The notes below the pieces were generated by a model. That model was not told where the DNA came from, ran no database searches, and saw only the letters and a list, made by a program, of their open reading frames with translations. From positions 248,001 to 312,000 of the forward strand of contig JAHHII010000005.1 of NCBI GenBank assembly GCA_019358855.1: a DNA stretch of 64,000 nt. The letters run 5' to 3'. This document shows, in pieces, positions 11,049-21,060 of this stretch (position 1 is its first letter; each line of letters begins with the position of its first letter). The position numbers and the translations under genes are program-made. Origin of the DNA: Timaviella obliquedivisa GSE-PSE-MK23-08B (GTDB lineage: Bacteria; Cyanobacteriota; Cyanobacteriia; Elainellales; Elainellaceae).

Positions 11049-11442
11049 GCGTACCTCCAACCGATCATCGGTGATCATCGGTCGAGGCTACGCAACCTGC
11101 GACAATCTTGAGCGCGGGCGAAAACCAGAGACAACAATGAGGGCGGCGTTTCAACTTATCTTGAAATCCGCCCTAGCTTTAGGTTCTTATGTCAAAGCTG
11201 CTGTAACCCCAGCCAACCGATGACTTCTGACTTCTTGATGTACGTCACTACTCGTCTTAGAGCCTAATGACAAACCGCAGCAGCGACCGACAAACTTTGA
11301 ACTCTGCACCAGCGACTTCCGATCGTCCGCTGCCGTGACATGTTAGCCCGCGCTTCACAAAGTCATGACCCTCGCATTTCCCAACCTTCTCAACGGAAGG
11401 GTATTGCAACTTGTAAACCGCACAGTCCTCGCTTAACCCTTC
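11049..11442. other. Non-coding stretch with hairpin and possible fourth attC
   Basis: No gene is visible. A hairpin at 11140-11174 pairs AGGGCGG with CCGCCCT and TTTCAA with TTGAAA around a 6-base loop; it is terminator-like but has no T run. The 10-mer GATCATCGGT is repeated in tandem near 11063. At 11262-11348, GCCTAAT...AACCGCAGCAGCG and GCTGCCGTGACATGTTAGCC are partly complementary and resemble an attC, but the fit is weaker than in sites 1-3 and the right end GTTAGCC breaks the consensus. Confidence 0.35.
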
Positions 11443-11705
11443 ATCGTATTGAAAACCTTGCTAGAACCCTTTGAATTACCTAGTTCTATACCAATGCCTG
11501 GGGCGCAGATCAGCGCCATCTGCATCTTGCCTTGCACACGGTAGGTAAAAGTCATACTCAAACCATCGAGCGCAAGCATTCCATCTTACGCACAAGAATC
11601 AAACAGTTAGCCTGTAAAACCATTTGTTTTTCCAAGTCTAAATGGCTTCATGATGCTGTGATTAGACTGTTTATCAATCGGTATGAATTTGGCTTAGGTA
11701 TCTAA
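11443..11705 (+). mobile_element. IS1-family transposase C-terminal remnant
   Basis: After a short piece reading IVLKTLLEPFELP there is a one-base frame change. Then FYTNAWGADQRHLHLALHTV, KSHTQTIERKHSILRTRIK and LFINRYEFG run to a TAA at 11705. This is the C-terminal end of the IS1 (InsB) transposase with its terminal RYEFG-type motif. The N-terminal half and the IS ends are not recognisable, so it is a dead fragment. Confidence 0.8.
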
Positions 11706-11810
11706 CTGCTAATCCATAGGTCCAGAACACTACTATCAAGTAGATGCGAAAAAAACTTTCAAGTATTCGGTAAAAATGTGGGAGTAGTTGACGGAATTTA
11801 AACGATCGCC

Positions 11811-12818
11811 TTAATTCTCAGCATCCGTATCTTCTCGACGGATTTCTTCAACTTGTCCAGCGATAAATATCAGCGTAAATGGTTGTCCCATTTCACGCTG
11901 CACAAATGCTTCCAGAAGGGCTACTTGCCTGGGTGTAATCGGTTCCTTAGCGCGAACATTCAATCGGACTTCTGGAGGATTAGTTAACCAGTTGCTGCTG
12001 CTGCTTAACAAGTCTAAGCGCTGAAAGGTAAGGGTGCGATTTAATAGTGCCTGTCGTAAACTGGTTTCCAGGCGTGCCTGCCTCACCAATCGGGTAAAGC
12101 TAAACCCTAAAGGAAGCAACAGGATTGCAGTAAGAATAAGTATCCAGGCAAGTGCTTTATGAGCATGGCGAAAGGAAGCATAGCCTGCTAGTAAAAAAGT
12201 GACCATGCAGGATAGGGTGATGCCTAGTAGATTGGTTAGATAGAGCAACATAGCTCCCTGGCTGAGGGTCCAATTTGCCTGAGACAGCCCTAAGCCAATA
12301 ACGCAAATGGGCGGCATCAGGGCAACTGCGATCGCCGTTCCCGCAAGACTTTCTGAGATTTTCGGCTGTACCTTCGCATAGCCACTCACCCCTCCAGCCG
12401 CAACCGCAATCCCCAAATCCAGCAGCGTCGGTTCCGATCGCGCCAAAACTTCACTGTCAAAGTTAGAAATGCCGACCAATTTGCCCAACATCCAGGCAAG
12501 CACTACTGCCAGGGCAGTCCCCACAGCAACGGCGACTAAGCCCCGCCGAAACAGCACGATATTTCCTGTCAGCGCCCCAAACGCAAGTCCACGAATTGGC
12601 AGCATGAGAGGAGCAATAATCATCGCACCAATAATCACCGCCGTGCTGTTGGACAACAAGCCGAAGGTGGCGATCGCGCAAGAACTGATGATCAAGATCA
12701 GGTAAGATGAGTCGGGTGTTGATTCCGTCAGTAGCCCCACTTCAAGCTGCTGTGATTGGATCAAGCTCTGATTTTGATGCCTAAAAGTTCTGAAGCGATC
12801 GCGAAGATGAGTTAGCAC
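11811..12818 (-). CDS. DUF389 family membrane protein
   Basis: The 335-residue protein has about six predicted membrane segments. It carries the DUF389 hallmark VIIGAMIIAPLMLPI followed by RGLAFGAL, and later GTAIAVALMPPICVIGLGL. A soluble C-terminal tail follows. The function of the family is not established; transport across the inner membrane is a reasonable guess. It is divergent from the Na+/H+ antiporter gene with 112 bp between them, which must hold both promoters. Confidence 0.85.
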   Translation of the reverse strand: MLTHLRDRFRTFRHQNQSLIQSQQLEVGLLTESTPDSSYLILIISSCAIATFGLLSNSTAVIIGAMIIAPLMLPIRGLAFGALTGNIVLFRRGLVAVAVGTALAVVLAWMLGKLVGISNFDSEVLARSEPTLLDLGIAVAAGGVSGYAKVQPKISESLAGTAIAVALMPPICVIGLGLSQANWTLSQGAMLLYLTNLLGITLSCMVTFLLAGYASFRHAHKALAWILILTAILLLPLGFSFTRLVRQARLETSLRQALLNRTLTFQRLDLLSSSSNWLTNPPEVRLNVRAKEPITPRQVALLEAFVQREMGQPFTLIFIAGQVEEIRREDTDAEN

Positions 12819-12930
12819 ATTTGACTCCTTTTAAAATCCCAGAACTCTGACCTTTGCCTAGCATCTTACTTAAGGCTGTAGCGGTCATGCTCCAATAGTA
12901 TGAAAATTGTAGAGATTATCTTTTAAACAA

Positions 12931-14472
12931 ATGGCAATGGCTCCGACTTTAAGTGAAATGACGATCGAGACAAACCTGAAGCAGTTCTTGCTGGTGCTGT
13001 CGATTTCCTTGAGTGTGGCAACCTTGCCCCGCGTTTTTAGCTGGTTTCGTCAAATTCCTTATACCCTTTTGTTGGTGATTGTGGGATTAGGGCTGGCATT
13101 TATAGATGTGCGCCTGGTAGATCTATCGCCAGAGATGATTCTCTCTATTTTTTTGCCACCCCTCTTGTTTGAAGCCGCGTGGAATTTGAAGTGGTCAGAA
13201 CTCAAGCAGGAACTCCTGCCCATTTGTCTTTACGCCGTGTTTGGGGTTCTGGTGGCGATCGCAGGCATTGCGCTAGGACTGAACCAATGGGCAGGAGTTT
13301 CTCTGACGACTGCGCTACTGATCGGAGCCAGTTTGTCTGCCACTGATCCGGTGTCAGTGATTGCTTTATTTCGGGAACTAGGGGTAGGCAATCGGCTCAG
13401 CGTTTTAATGGAAGGGGAAAGTCTGTTTAACGATGGCATGGCAGTGGTTGCTTTCAGTTTTCTGGTGACCTTGCCGTTGGGAACAGCAGATTTATCAATT
13501 CAATCTGCTGTCATTGAGTTTGGGCGCGTGGTCGGCATCGGCATTGCAGGGGGTAGCCTCATTGGATTTGGTATCTCTTACCTGACGCAACGATTTGACT
13601 TGCCTTTGGTCGAACAATCATTTACCCTAGTGTCCGCCTATGGCACCTATTTAATTATTGAGGATTTGGGTGGTTCTGGGGTAATTGGCGTTGTGACGAT
13701 GGGCTTAATTTTAGGTAACTTTGGTTCTCGCATTGGCATGAACCCTCGCACGCGGATTATTGTGACTGAGTTCTGGGAATTTCTGGCATTTTTTGTCAAT
13801 TCGATCGTCTTCCTGCTAATTGGCGATCAAATTCATTTCAATACTTTGGGGCAAAACCTCGGCATCATTGCGATTACGCTAATAGCTATGCTGATCACAC
13901 GGGCGATCGCTATTTTCGGCTTGAGCGCTTTTAGTAATCGTCTGACCGAATCTACAGTTCCACTCCAAGAACAAACCGTGCTGCTGTGGGGAGGACTCAG
14001 AGGATCGGTGTCGATCGCCTTGGCATTGAGTGTACCTGCCATTCTGCCCGATCGTGAAGAAATTATTGCTACCGTTTTTGGGGTAGTGTTATTTACCTTG
14101 CTGGTACAAGGATTAACAATTAAACCGCTGCTGGAATGGCTAAATCTGTTAGGCAACCAACCGTTGCAACAGCAATTTTCAGAAGCGATTGCCCGCTTAT
14201 CTGCATTAAAAAGAGTGTTACAGCACCTGGGACAGTCTGAAGATCGTCCAGCCATTGAGCCAGAGTTTTACCGCTATCAAACGTCTTTAATTAAAGGAGA
14301 AATTGTACGTCTAGAGGAAGCGATCGATACCTTGCAAGACGAACACCCGGATTTACGCACATTTGCCGCCGAACAATTCAAGCTAGAACTGCTGGCAATT
14401 GAAGCAGATACTTACGCTGAGTTGGTTCGAGCCGGACAACTCAATCAGGAACTGGCTCCCTTCCTACAATAA
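12931..14472 (+). CDS. CPA1-type Na+/H+ antiporter
   Basis: The 513-residue protein exchanges Na+ (or K+) for H+ across the cytoplasmic membrane. It has about 12 hydrophobic segments. The ion-binding motif GASLSATDPVSVIALF holds the Asp of the ND/TDP site. EGESLFNDGMAVVAF and LLWGGLRGSVSIALAL are both typical of NhaP/CPA1 carriers. The C-terminal roughly 110 residues are hydrophilic and rich in charged helices. Start at ATG 12931; another ATG follows two codons later. Confidence 0.9.
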   Translation: MAMAPTLSEMTIETNLKQFLLVLSISLSVATLPRVFSWFRQIPYTLLLVIVGLGLAFIDVRLVDLSPEMILSIFLPPLLFEAAWNLKWSELKQELLPICLYAVFGVLVAIAGIALGLNQWAGVSLTTALLIGASLSATDPVSVIALFRELGVGNRLSVLMEGESLFNDGMAVVAFSFLVTLPLGTADLSIQSAVIEFGRVVGIGIAGGSLIGFGISYLTQRFDLPLVEQSFTLVSAYGTYLIIEDLGGSGVIGVVTMGLILGNFGSRIGMNPRTRIIVTEFWEFLAFFVNSIVFLLIGDQIHFNTLGQNLGIIAITLIAMLITRAIAIFGLSAFSNRLTESTVPLQEQTVLLWGGLRGSVSIALALSVPAILPDREEIIATVFGVVLFTLLVQGLTIKPLLEWLNLLGNQPLQQQFSEAIARLSALKRVLQHLGQSEDRPAIEPEFYRYQTSLIKGEIVRLEEAIDTLQDEHPDLRTFAAEQFKLELLAIEADTYAELVRAGQLNQELAPFLQ

Positions 14473-14643
14473 GATTTTCCAAAAGAGGTTTAATGTCATC
14501 ACTATTGGTCAAAGTCGCGAAACAAAATTATTGCCCTGTAAACAGAAATCCAAAACCTGCGGCAAAGCGATCGCTAAACCTGAGACAGAAGCGAGTCCTG
14601 CCCGTTTTGTGTACAATTCGGTTGCGATTTGGAAAGGAGTGTG

Positions 14644-15672
14644 ATGAACACAGACGTATTCACTGTATGGGATAAAGTTCAAGCAATGGCAAATGGCTTT
14701 TTTGTCTTGCTGCCTAATATTGTGCTGGCATTGATTGTTTTTACGATCTTTTTCTTCGTTGCCAGAGTTATTAAAGGAACGGTAAAAAAGCTAACTCGCA
14801 ATCATCGCCAAGCTCGTAATCTAGGATTAGTGCTGGGGCGATTGGCACAAGGCGTAACAATTCTGGTAGGATTATTCATTGCTCTGTCAATTGTGATTCC
14901 GTCTCTTAAAGCAAGCGATTTGGTGCAGTTACTAGGCATTAGCGGGGTGGCGATCGGGTTTGCATTTCGAGATATTTTGCAAAACTTTTTAGCTGGTATT
15001 TTGATCCTCCTAACTGAGCCATTTCAAATTGATGATCAAATTGTCTTTAAGGATTTTGAGGGCACCGTCGAACAAATTCACACGCGAGCAACAACAATTA
15101 GAACCTACGATGGTCGGCGTATTGTAATTCCTAATTCAGAGCTATTTACCAACTCAGTTACGGTTAACACTGCATTTGAAAATCGCCGTTTGGAGTACGA
15201 CATTGGGATTGGCTATGGCGATGATATTAATACTGCCAGACAGTTAATTCTGGGGGCAATTCATGAAACCGACGGGGTGTTAGAAAATCCTGCACCGGAT
15301 GCACTTGTAGTAGAACTGGCAGATAGCACCGTTAAAATTCGCGCTCGCTGGTGGGTGCAGCCGCCTCGTCGGGCAGATGTTTTAGATATGCAAGATCGCG
15401 TTTTAACCAACATCAAAAACAAACTGATGGAAAACGGAATTGATTTGCCCTTTCCAACTCAGCAAATTTTGTTCCACGATCAAACCGAAGACACCGATGG
15501 CGATCGCGCTCGTCAACGAGAAGGCTGGCCTTCTGGAAAACGCGAAGTTCCACAGCCCCGTAGTATTAGCCATGCTCTTAGACAGTTTACTGAGATCCAA
15601 TCTCAACGTAATGACGCGAAAAATGATAGTAGATCTTCAACAAATTACCATTCCTCTTCAAACAATCGATGA
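14644..15672 (+). CDS. MscS-family mechanosensitive channel
   Basis: The 342-residue channel would open on membrane tension to release solutes. TM helices lie near residues 20-45 and 70-95. The pore-lining TM3 segment is LLGISGVAIGFAFRDILQNFLAG, followed by the beta domain (PFQIDDQIVF, GTVEQIHTRATTIRTYDGRR, PNSELFTNSV). The C-terminal tail after residue about 285 is hydrophilic. ATG 14644 with GGAG just upstream is preferred over a TTG 15 bases earlier. The stop overlaps the next start (ATGA), so the two genes are coupled. Confidence 0.9.
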   Translation: MNTDVFTVWDKVQAMANGFFVLLPNIVLALIVFTIFFFVARVIKGTVKKLTRNHRQARNLGLVLGRLAQGVTILVGLFIALSIVIPSLKASDLVQLLGISGVAIGFAFRDILQNFLAGILILLTEPFQIDDQIVFKDFEGTVEQIHTRATTIRTYDGRRIVIPNSELFTNSVTVNTAFENRRLEYDIGIGYGDDINTARQLILGAIHETDGVLENPAPDALVVELADSTVKIRARWWVQPPRRADVLDMQDRVLTNIKNKLMENGIDLPFPTQQILFHDQTEDTDGDRARQREGWPSGKREVPQPRSISHALRQFTEIQSQRNDAKNDSRSSTNYHSSSNNR

Positions 15673-17003
15673 GACACGCAAAAATAGGCAAGTTTTGGGA
15701 CTCTTTACATTCCAGTTTCTGGTTTGTGCCAACCCTGATGGTAGTTCTATCGATCGCCTTTTCGTTTGTAACTATCGCCGTCGATCAGAGGCTAGAAACC
15801 AACGTTATTGAAAAACTGGGCTGGGCATATTCTTTAGGTCCTAACGGTTCACGTGCCATTCTCTCAGCGATCGCTAGTTCAATGATGAGCGTTGCCACCA
15901 CGGCTTTTTCCATTACAATTGTAGCCCTTCAGCTTGCATCTTCCCAGTTTGGACCCCGCTTGCTGCGAAACTTTATGCAAGATACGGGCAATCAAGTTGT
16001 GCTAGGAACCTTCATTTCCACGTTTGTTTATAGCTTGATGGTGCTACGAACGATCAACGGAGTGGAAGAGAATGAGTTCGTTCCCCACCTTTCTGTGACC
16101 TGCGGCATTGGTTTAGCGATCGCCAGTATTGGTGTGTTGATTTACTTTATTCATCATTCCGCCTCATCAATTCAGGTTGATCAGGTCATCAAAAAAGTGG
16201 GGCAGGAACTTGATGAGGCGATCGATCGGCTGTTTCCTGAAAAAATTGGACGCAGTGTGTCAAAGCAACGGCAGGACATGACCCTGGCAAATATTCCAGC
16301 CAACTTCGACAAAATTGCTCGTCCTATTAAAGCCGCAACCAGTGGCTATATTCAAGCCATTGATGATGAGCAATTAATGAAGATTGCAACTGAAAACAAT
16401 GTGTTACTTCGGCTCCAGCATCGTCCGGGTCACTTTATAATCCAAGGACATGAATTAACGCGGGTCTTTCCTGACGAAAAAGTAAATAAGCAACTTACAG
16501 ATCAAATCAACGATGCTTTTATTCTCGGCTCACAGCGCACAGCACAACAGGATATAGAGTTTTCGATCGATCAACTGGTTGAAATTGCCGTTCGGGCGCT
16601 TTCTCCAGGAATTAACGATCCGTTTACTGCTATTCGTTGCATTGATCAGTTAAATGCTGCCCTCTGTCACTTCGCCCAACAAGAAATTCCTTCTCCCTAT
16701 CGCCATGACGACCACGACCAGCTTCGCATTATTGCTGAACCGATCGCATTTGCAGATGTAACGGATGCTGCCTTTAATCAAATTCGGCAGTATGGACAAT
16801 CAAGTGTTGCTGTCACTATGCGGCTACTAGAAGCGATCGCCACAATTGCATCCTGCACGCACCGAACTACCGATCGCACTACACTTTTACGTCATGCCAA
16901 AATGATTGAACGCGGTAGCCAGGAGGGCATTTCAGAAGAATTAGACCGCAACGACATTAAAGGACGCTACTTAACAGCAGTAAAAGCGATCGAGCAGCTT
17001 TAA
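15669..17003 (+). CDS. DUF2254 membrane protein
   Basis: This 444-residue protein has four membrane segments in its first 170 residues (for example SFWFVPTLMVVLSIAFSFVT and MSVATTAFSITIVALQLASSQFGPRLLRNFM), followed by a soluble domain. This is the DUF2254 layout, and the family function is unknown. It overlaps the mechanosensitive channel gene by 4 bp, so the two are likely made together. A role in osmotic or ion homeostasis is inferred only from this neighbour. Confidence 0.85.
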   Translation: MRHAKIGKFWDSLHSSFWFVPTLMVVLSIAFSFVTIAVDQRLETNVIEKLGWAYSLGPNGSRAILSAIASSMMSVATTAFSITIVALQLASSQFGPRLLRNFMQDTGNQVVLGTFISTFVYSLMVLRTINGVEENEFVPHLSVTCGIGLAIASIGVLIYFIHHSASSIQVDQVIKKVGQELDEAIDRLFPEKIGRSVSKQRQDMTLANIPANFDKIARPIKAATSGYIQAIDDEQLMKIATENNVLLRLQHRPGHFIIQGHELTRVFPDEKVNKQLTDQINDAFILGSQRTAQQDIEFSIDQLVEIAVRALSPGINDPFTAIRCIDQLNAALCHFAQQEIPSPYRHDDHDQLRIIAEPIAFADVTDAAFNQIRQYGQSSVAVTMRLLEAIATIASCTHRTTDRTTLLRHAKMIERGSQEGISEELDRNDIKGRYLTAVKAIEQL

Positions 17004-17845
17004 TTCAAAGAGAAATAGTGTTGAGCATTGCTAAATTTGCAATAACTCCATTGTTACATAAAGACGAACTACGGTAATTAGGCTAAAAATGATTGGATCG
17101 ATGGATCAGGAGCTAGTTTGGAAAATACAACGACTATGAATGAAAGCGTCAATGATACTCAGAAGATTCAGCAGGAAATTTTGTGGGGGGTTGTATCAAG
17201 AATTTCGGAATCATGCCCGTCATCGTGAAATCTTGAGATCAAATGTGAGTAACTATATGCTGATTGTTTCTTCAGCATTAATCAATGTCTCTAAACTTGC
17301 TGTCATCTAGAAACATGCGAACATCTGCTTCATACATCAAGCGTACCAGCATCGACATGTTTAAGGATTCCCAGGGAAGTGTAGTGGAGCGATCGCAGCA
17401 GCTATTTCCTTCACCCATCCCGAAGCCTTCACCCATCCTGAAGCCTTCGCCCAGGCATCGCAGAATTCGGCAAAACTCGTTTTACCTGCAAATCCTGCCG
17501 GATGACTATCCGCTACCAGCCTTTCTAAAATTTCATAGATTGCTACTGTCCAAGTCGAAGAACGGGTATAGGGTTCCTTCGAGGCATTAGTGTAAGTCGT
17601 ACCTTCTGGTGCGGATCGCAAAGCGGGAAAACTACAGACTTCCGAGGTTGACTCTTGTGAAACTATTGCGCTCCGAAAGGTGAGAGCAACGGGGAACACA
17701 AAGCAAGCCTAAACATTGAAGAAGTCCTCTCTACTCGACAGTTCGACCACCAAAGGTTTGTCTAAAACACGTAGGTTCATTACTTTACTGTTAAAAATGT
17801 GTTGCTTTGGGCACTTTGTGTATGTAAGCATTAAAAATTAAAAAT
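17004..17845. other. Gene-poor stretch with gene remnant and short tandem repeat
   Basis: Apart from the remnant annotated at 17136-17312, no convincing gene is visible. An 18-bp unit (CCTTCACCCATCCCGAAG) is repeated at 17408-17425 and 17426-17443, with a partial third copy to 17452. Overlapping open frames on both strands across 17285-17699 show no recognisable domain. The minus-strand frame (17699-17361) reads through the repeat as duplicated ASGWVK. It may be a relic, but I cannot support it as a gene. Confidence 0.4.
17136..17312 (+). pseudogene. Small membrane-protein remnant
   Basis: MNESVNDTQKIQQEILWG is followed by a G6 run (near 17190) at which the frame must shift to continue as LYQEFRNHARHREILRSNV and SNYMLIVSSALINV. 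The last part looks like the start of a membrane helix. The downstream half is missing. It resembles the N terminus of small cyanobacterial membrane proteins with a helical lead, but no family can be named. Confidence 0.4.
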
Positions 17846-18739
17846 ATGAAACGGCGTCATTTTCTGTTGAGTAGTTGCTTATTTGTTGCAGGTTGCACAT
17901 CTGCTACAAATTCTTCGACTAATCAATCTTCTTCGCTAAAAGTAACCAACCAACTTGAGAAACTGCGCTTTGCCGTGTCAGATGTGAAAGGACTCGAAGA
18001 TTTACAGAAAGACTATGGAGCCCTACGAATTCTTCTAGAGGAGATTTTAGAGAAAAAGATTGAGTTTTTCCCTGTAGAAAGCTATATTGCCGCCGCTTCT
18101 GCGCTTCAACTTAATCAAGTAGATTTGGTATTCACAGGTCCATCAGAATATGTGGTGATGCGTGCCAGAACAAATGCTGTACCGATTGTTGCGATCGAGC
18201 GGCAGAAATATTACGCGGTAATTGCAACTCGATTGAACAGTGGTGTTCAGTCGGTGGCAGATATGAAAGGAAAAACGATCGCTATGTGGGAAACTGGGTC
18301 AACTAGTGGACATTTGGGTCCAACAAAGCTGCTGATTGATGCTGGGCTAGATCCCAAAGCAGACCTAAAAATTCAATTACTGGCAAAACAAGGGTTACCT
18401 GCCCTTCAGAAAAATACCGTCGATGCTTGGGGCGGATCGGTCAGGCGGTATGACAAGTTTCTTCAGTCCCAAGGGCTGTCTGAAAAAGACTTTCCCATCA
18501 TTGCCAAGGGACCTACGCTGCCCGCAGATCCGTTTGTTGCCAGCAGCCAACTAGATCCAATGTTTGTAGATCAGATTCGAGATCGCTTGCTGCAAAATCA
18601 GGACAAAGTAGTGCAATCGCTCGCTCTTTCAGATGAAGAGAAGTTTAAGGGTGCCAAGATGGTGCAGGTCAACGACTCCAACTACAACATGATTCGCGAT
18701 GTTTATAAATCGATCGGACAGGGCAACTTTGTTTCTTAG
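17846..18739 (+). CDS. PhnD-like phosphate/phosphonate-binding lipoprotein
   Basis: The 297-residue protein starts with a lipoprotein signal (RRHFLLSSCLFVAGCTS; lipobox Cys at about residue 16). It continues as a PhnD-type periplasmic binding protein with LRFAVSDVKG, the VDLVFTGPSEYVVMRAR ligand loop and ADMKGKTIAMWETGSTSGHLGP. ABC permease and ATPase genes are absent. A membrane histidine kinase follows after 72 bp, so this protein more probably feeds a ligand signal to that kinase than an importer. The ligand is unknown. Confidence 0.8.
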   Translation: MKRRHFLLSSCLFVAGCTSATNSSTNQSSSLKVTNQLEKLRFAVSDVKGLEDLQKDYGALRILLEEILEKKIEFFPVESYIAAASALQLNQVDLVFTGPSEYVVMRARTNAVPIVAIERQKYYAVIATRLNSGVQSVADMKGKTIAMWETGSTSGHLGPTKLLIDAGLDPKADLKIQLLAKQGLPALQKNTVDAWGGSVRRYDKFLQSQGLSEKDFPIIAKGPTLPADPFVASSQLDPMFVDQIRDRLLQNQDKVVQSLALSDEEKFKGAKMVQVNDSNYNMIRDVYKSIGQGNFVS

Positions 18740-18811
18740 TCCTAAAACTTTTTGCCCTTTTGCATAAATCCAATCACGCTAAATGTAGCAAGCTCCCCTA
18801 CCCAGTTTTCT

Positions 18812-20722
18812 ATGCTATTTCGAGCTATCTGTTCTAAAAAGAAAACTGTTAAAAAGAAGACAGTTAGCCTTTCTAATATTCCTGTTGAGTTTATTCAGCC
18901 AAACTACCTATTAGAACGGCTGAGCGGAGACTGGAGCATTGCGTGTAAAATCGGCTCTGGCTATGCCTTGTCAATCAGTATTGCGGTATTAGGAACAACT
19001 ATTGGGCTAGTGACCGGCAACTATTATCAAGAACAGGCACAGAAGCAGCAAGCAGTTACTGATCAACAGCAACACCTTTTGGGTCAGCTAGAGAGTGCGA
19101 TTAACATCGTTAGAGTACATCCACAGCGACTTGTCGGCGTACTAGGAGAATCAGTCTGGTTTGACTACGAGAAAAACAAATTTCTAGGTACGATGAGTCA
19201 GGTAAAAGAGTTGCTTGGTGAATTTGAGTCATTTACTGATCAACACACCAATGAACTGGCAATCAACATTCAGGTGTCAAAAGATTTGCTGAAGGGCTAT
19301 ACCGCTAGTATGGCAACCTATAAACAACTGACGGAAACCTCATGGCAGCAGCTTAAGCCCGCAGATCTAAAGGCAACAGAAATTGCAGCCGCGCAACAAC
19401 AGCTTCTAGCATCACTGAACACTTCACCCTCTATCAAAGTCAATATTGAATTAGACCGATTGACAGAGGTTTTGACCCGGCTTCAGAAAACTGCGGATGC
19501 ACAGCATCAACAAGCGATTATCCAGGTTGAACAAGCGGGAAAACTGCGGATGCAGATTGTCATTGTGAGCATGCTGCTATCTACTGCTATGGCGGCAATG
19601 TTAGCACTGATGACCTCCCAGGCGATCGCCCGTCCGCTCAAATCAGTGACCCAACTGGCTGAAGCCGTTGTGCAAGAGTCCAACTTCAACTTGCGAAGTC
19701 CAATCAGTACTCAGAATGAAGTGGGTTCTCTAGCAACTTCATTAAATCAGTTAGTCCAATGGGTTGGCGATAATACTTATGCCTTAGAGCAGGCTCGTCA
19801 AACCCTAGAACAGCGGGTTGAGGAGCGCACTCAGAATTTAACTGAAGCCTTATACGAACTCAAACAAACCCAGTTGCAGTTGATTCAAAGTGAAAAAATG
19901 TCTAGCCTGGGTCAATTGGTAGCTGGGATAGCCCATGAAGTTAATAATCCTATCAATTTTATTCATGGAAATCTTAAGCACGCTGACGAATACTCTCAAA
20001 CTTTACTAGAGCTAATTCATCTGTACCAGCAGCAATACCCGTGCCCAACTCCAGCGATTCAAACCTACATCGAAACAGTTGATCTAGATTTCATCAGAAA
20101 AGACTTGCCTAACTTGATTAGTTCTATGCAGGTGGGAACCGAACGAACTCGACAAATTGTACTGTCACTCCGCAATTTTTCTCGGCTAGATGAAGCCGAA
20201 ATGAAACCTGTTGATATTCATGAAGGAATCGAAAGTACCCTGCTGATTCTCAATAGCCGTTTGAGTCAGGGTATGCATCTAATTAAAAAATATGGCGCTC
20301 TACCGTTTGTAGAGTGCTATCCAGCCCAGCTTAATCAGGTGTTCATGAATTTAATTGTGAATGCAATCGATGCGCTAGAAGGAGGCAGGATGGAAAATGT
20401 AGTAAGTAGAACGGATAACCTCCAAGCTTCAAGATCAAACTTCCAAGTCGCAGATCCGATCATTACCATTTGCACAGAGCAAGTAGATCAGCATCATGTT
20501 TCTATTCAGGTTTGTGATAATGGTTCAGGAATTTCACCCGAAATTCAAGCAAAACTTTTTGATCCTTTTTTCACGACAAAACCTATTGGTAAAGGAACAG
20601 GGTTAGGTCTTTCTATTTGCTACCAAATTATCGAGAAGCATCAAGGGGAAATCCAGGTAACCTCAGAAGCTGGACAGGGAACAAAGTTCACAGTTTTACT
20701 TCCAATACATCCGCTAGCATAG
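18812..20722 (+). CDS. Membrane sensor histidine kinase
   Basis: The 636-residue kinase has a TM helix near residues 48-70, a periplasmic helical region, a second TM (MQIVIVSMLLSTAMAAMLALM), HAMP, a coiled coil and HisKA with phosphoacceptor His near residue 375 (LVAGIAHEVNNPINFI). The HATPase domain follows (VCDNGSGISPEI, GKGTGLGLSICYQII). ATG 18812 was chosen because the frame upstream of it starts without a plausible signal. It lies 72 bp behind the PhnD-like lipoprotein, and no response regulator gene is adjacent. Confidence 0.88.
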   Translation: MLFRAICSKKKTVKKKTVSLSNIPVEFIQPNYLLERLSGDWSIACKIGSGYALSISIAVLGTTIGLVTGNYYQEQAQKQQAVTDQQQHLLGQLESAINIVRVHPQRLVGVLGESVWFDYEKNKFLGTMSQVKELLGEFESFTDQHTNELAINIQVSKDLLKGYTASMATYKQLTETSWQQLKPADLKATEIAAAQQQLLASLNTSPSIKVNIELDRLTEVLTRLQKTADAQHQQAIIQVEQAGKLRMQIVIVSMLLSTAMAAMLALMTSQAIARPLKSVTQLAEAVVQESNFNLRSPISTQNEVGSLATSLNQLVQWVGDNTYALEQARQTLEQRVEERTQNLTEALYELKQTQLQLIQSEKMSSLGQLVAGIAHEVNNPINFIHGNLKHADEYSQTLLELIHLYQQQYPCPTPAIQTYIETVDLDFIRKDLPNLISSMQVGTERTRQIVLSLRNFSRLDEAEMKPVDIHEGIESTLLILNSRLSQGMHLIKKYGALPFVECYPAQLNQVFMNLIVNAIDALEGGRMENVVSRTDNLQASRSNFQVADPIITICTEQVDQHHVSIQVCDNGSGISPEIQAKLFDPFFTTKPIGKGTGLGLSICYQIIEKHQGEIQVTSEAGQGTKFTVLLPIHPLA

Positions 20723-21060
20723 TCTCAACTTCCTTCATTTCTTGGCATCGCTGAATAAGGAGTCGAGTTAAATCCTGCGCAGCAGTCATTCACTCCGCTG
20801 GTCTAAAAAACCGTGCTTGAGACGTTGATCTCACCCGGCTCTTCAACAACCGGGTGCTGGTCATTCATACCTGGATGAACTTGGTCGTGGCAGTGTTAAT
20901 GTAATACAGTCGAATTTTCCCATCTATCTCACGTCGGTCAAGGATACTTCTTTAGGAGAGGGGCTGAGATTCGTCCTTTCACTCAGCAACGCCACGGCTT
21001 TCTCTTCTCGGTAGCTTGCTACGTCCTGTTTGCCAAGTGCTGGTTGCCAAATCCTATAAA
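20723..21060. other. Non-coding stretch between convergent genes
   Basis: No gene is visible. CACCCGG (20832-20838) and CCGGGTG (20850-20856) form a short hairpin without a following T run; it could end the kinase transcript weakly. The rest shows nothing recognisable. Confidence 0.4.

Noticed and set aside
17361-17699. 112-residue minus-strand frame
   Set aside because: No recognisable domain, overlaps a tandem repeat and a plus-strand frame; no supported start.
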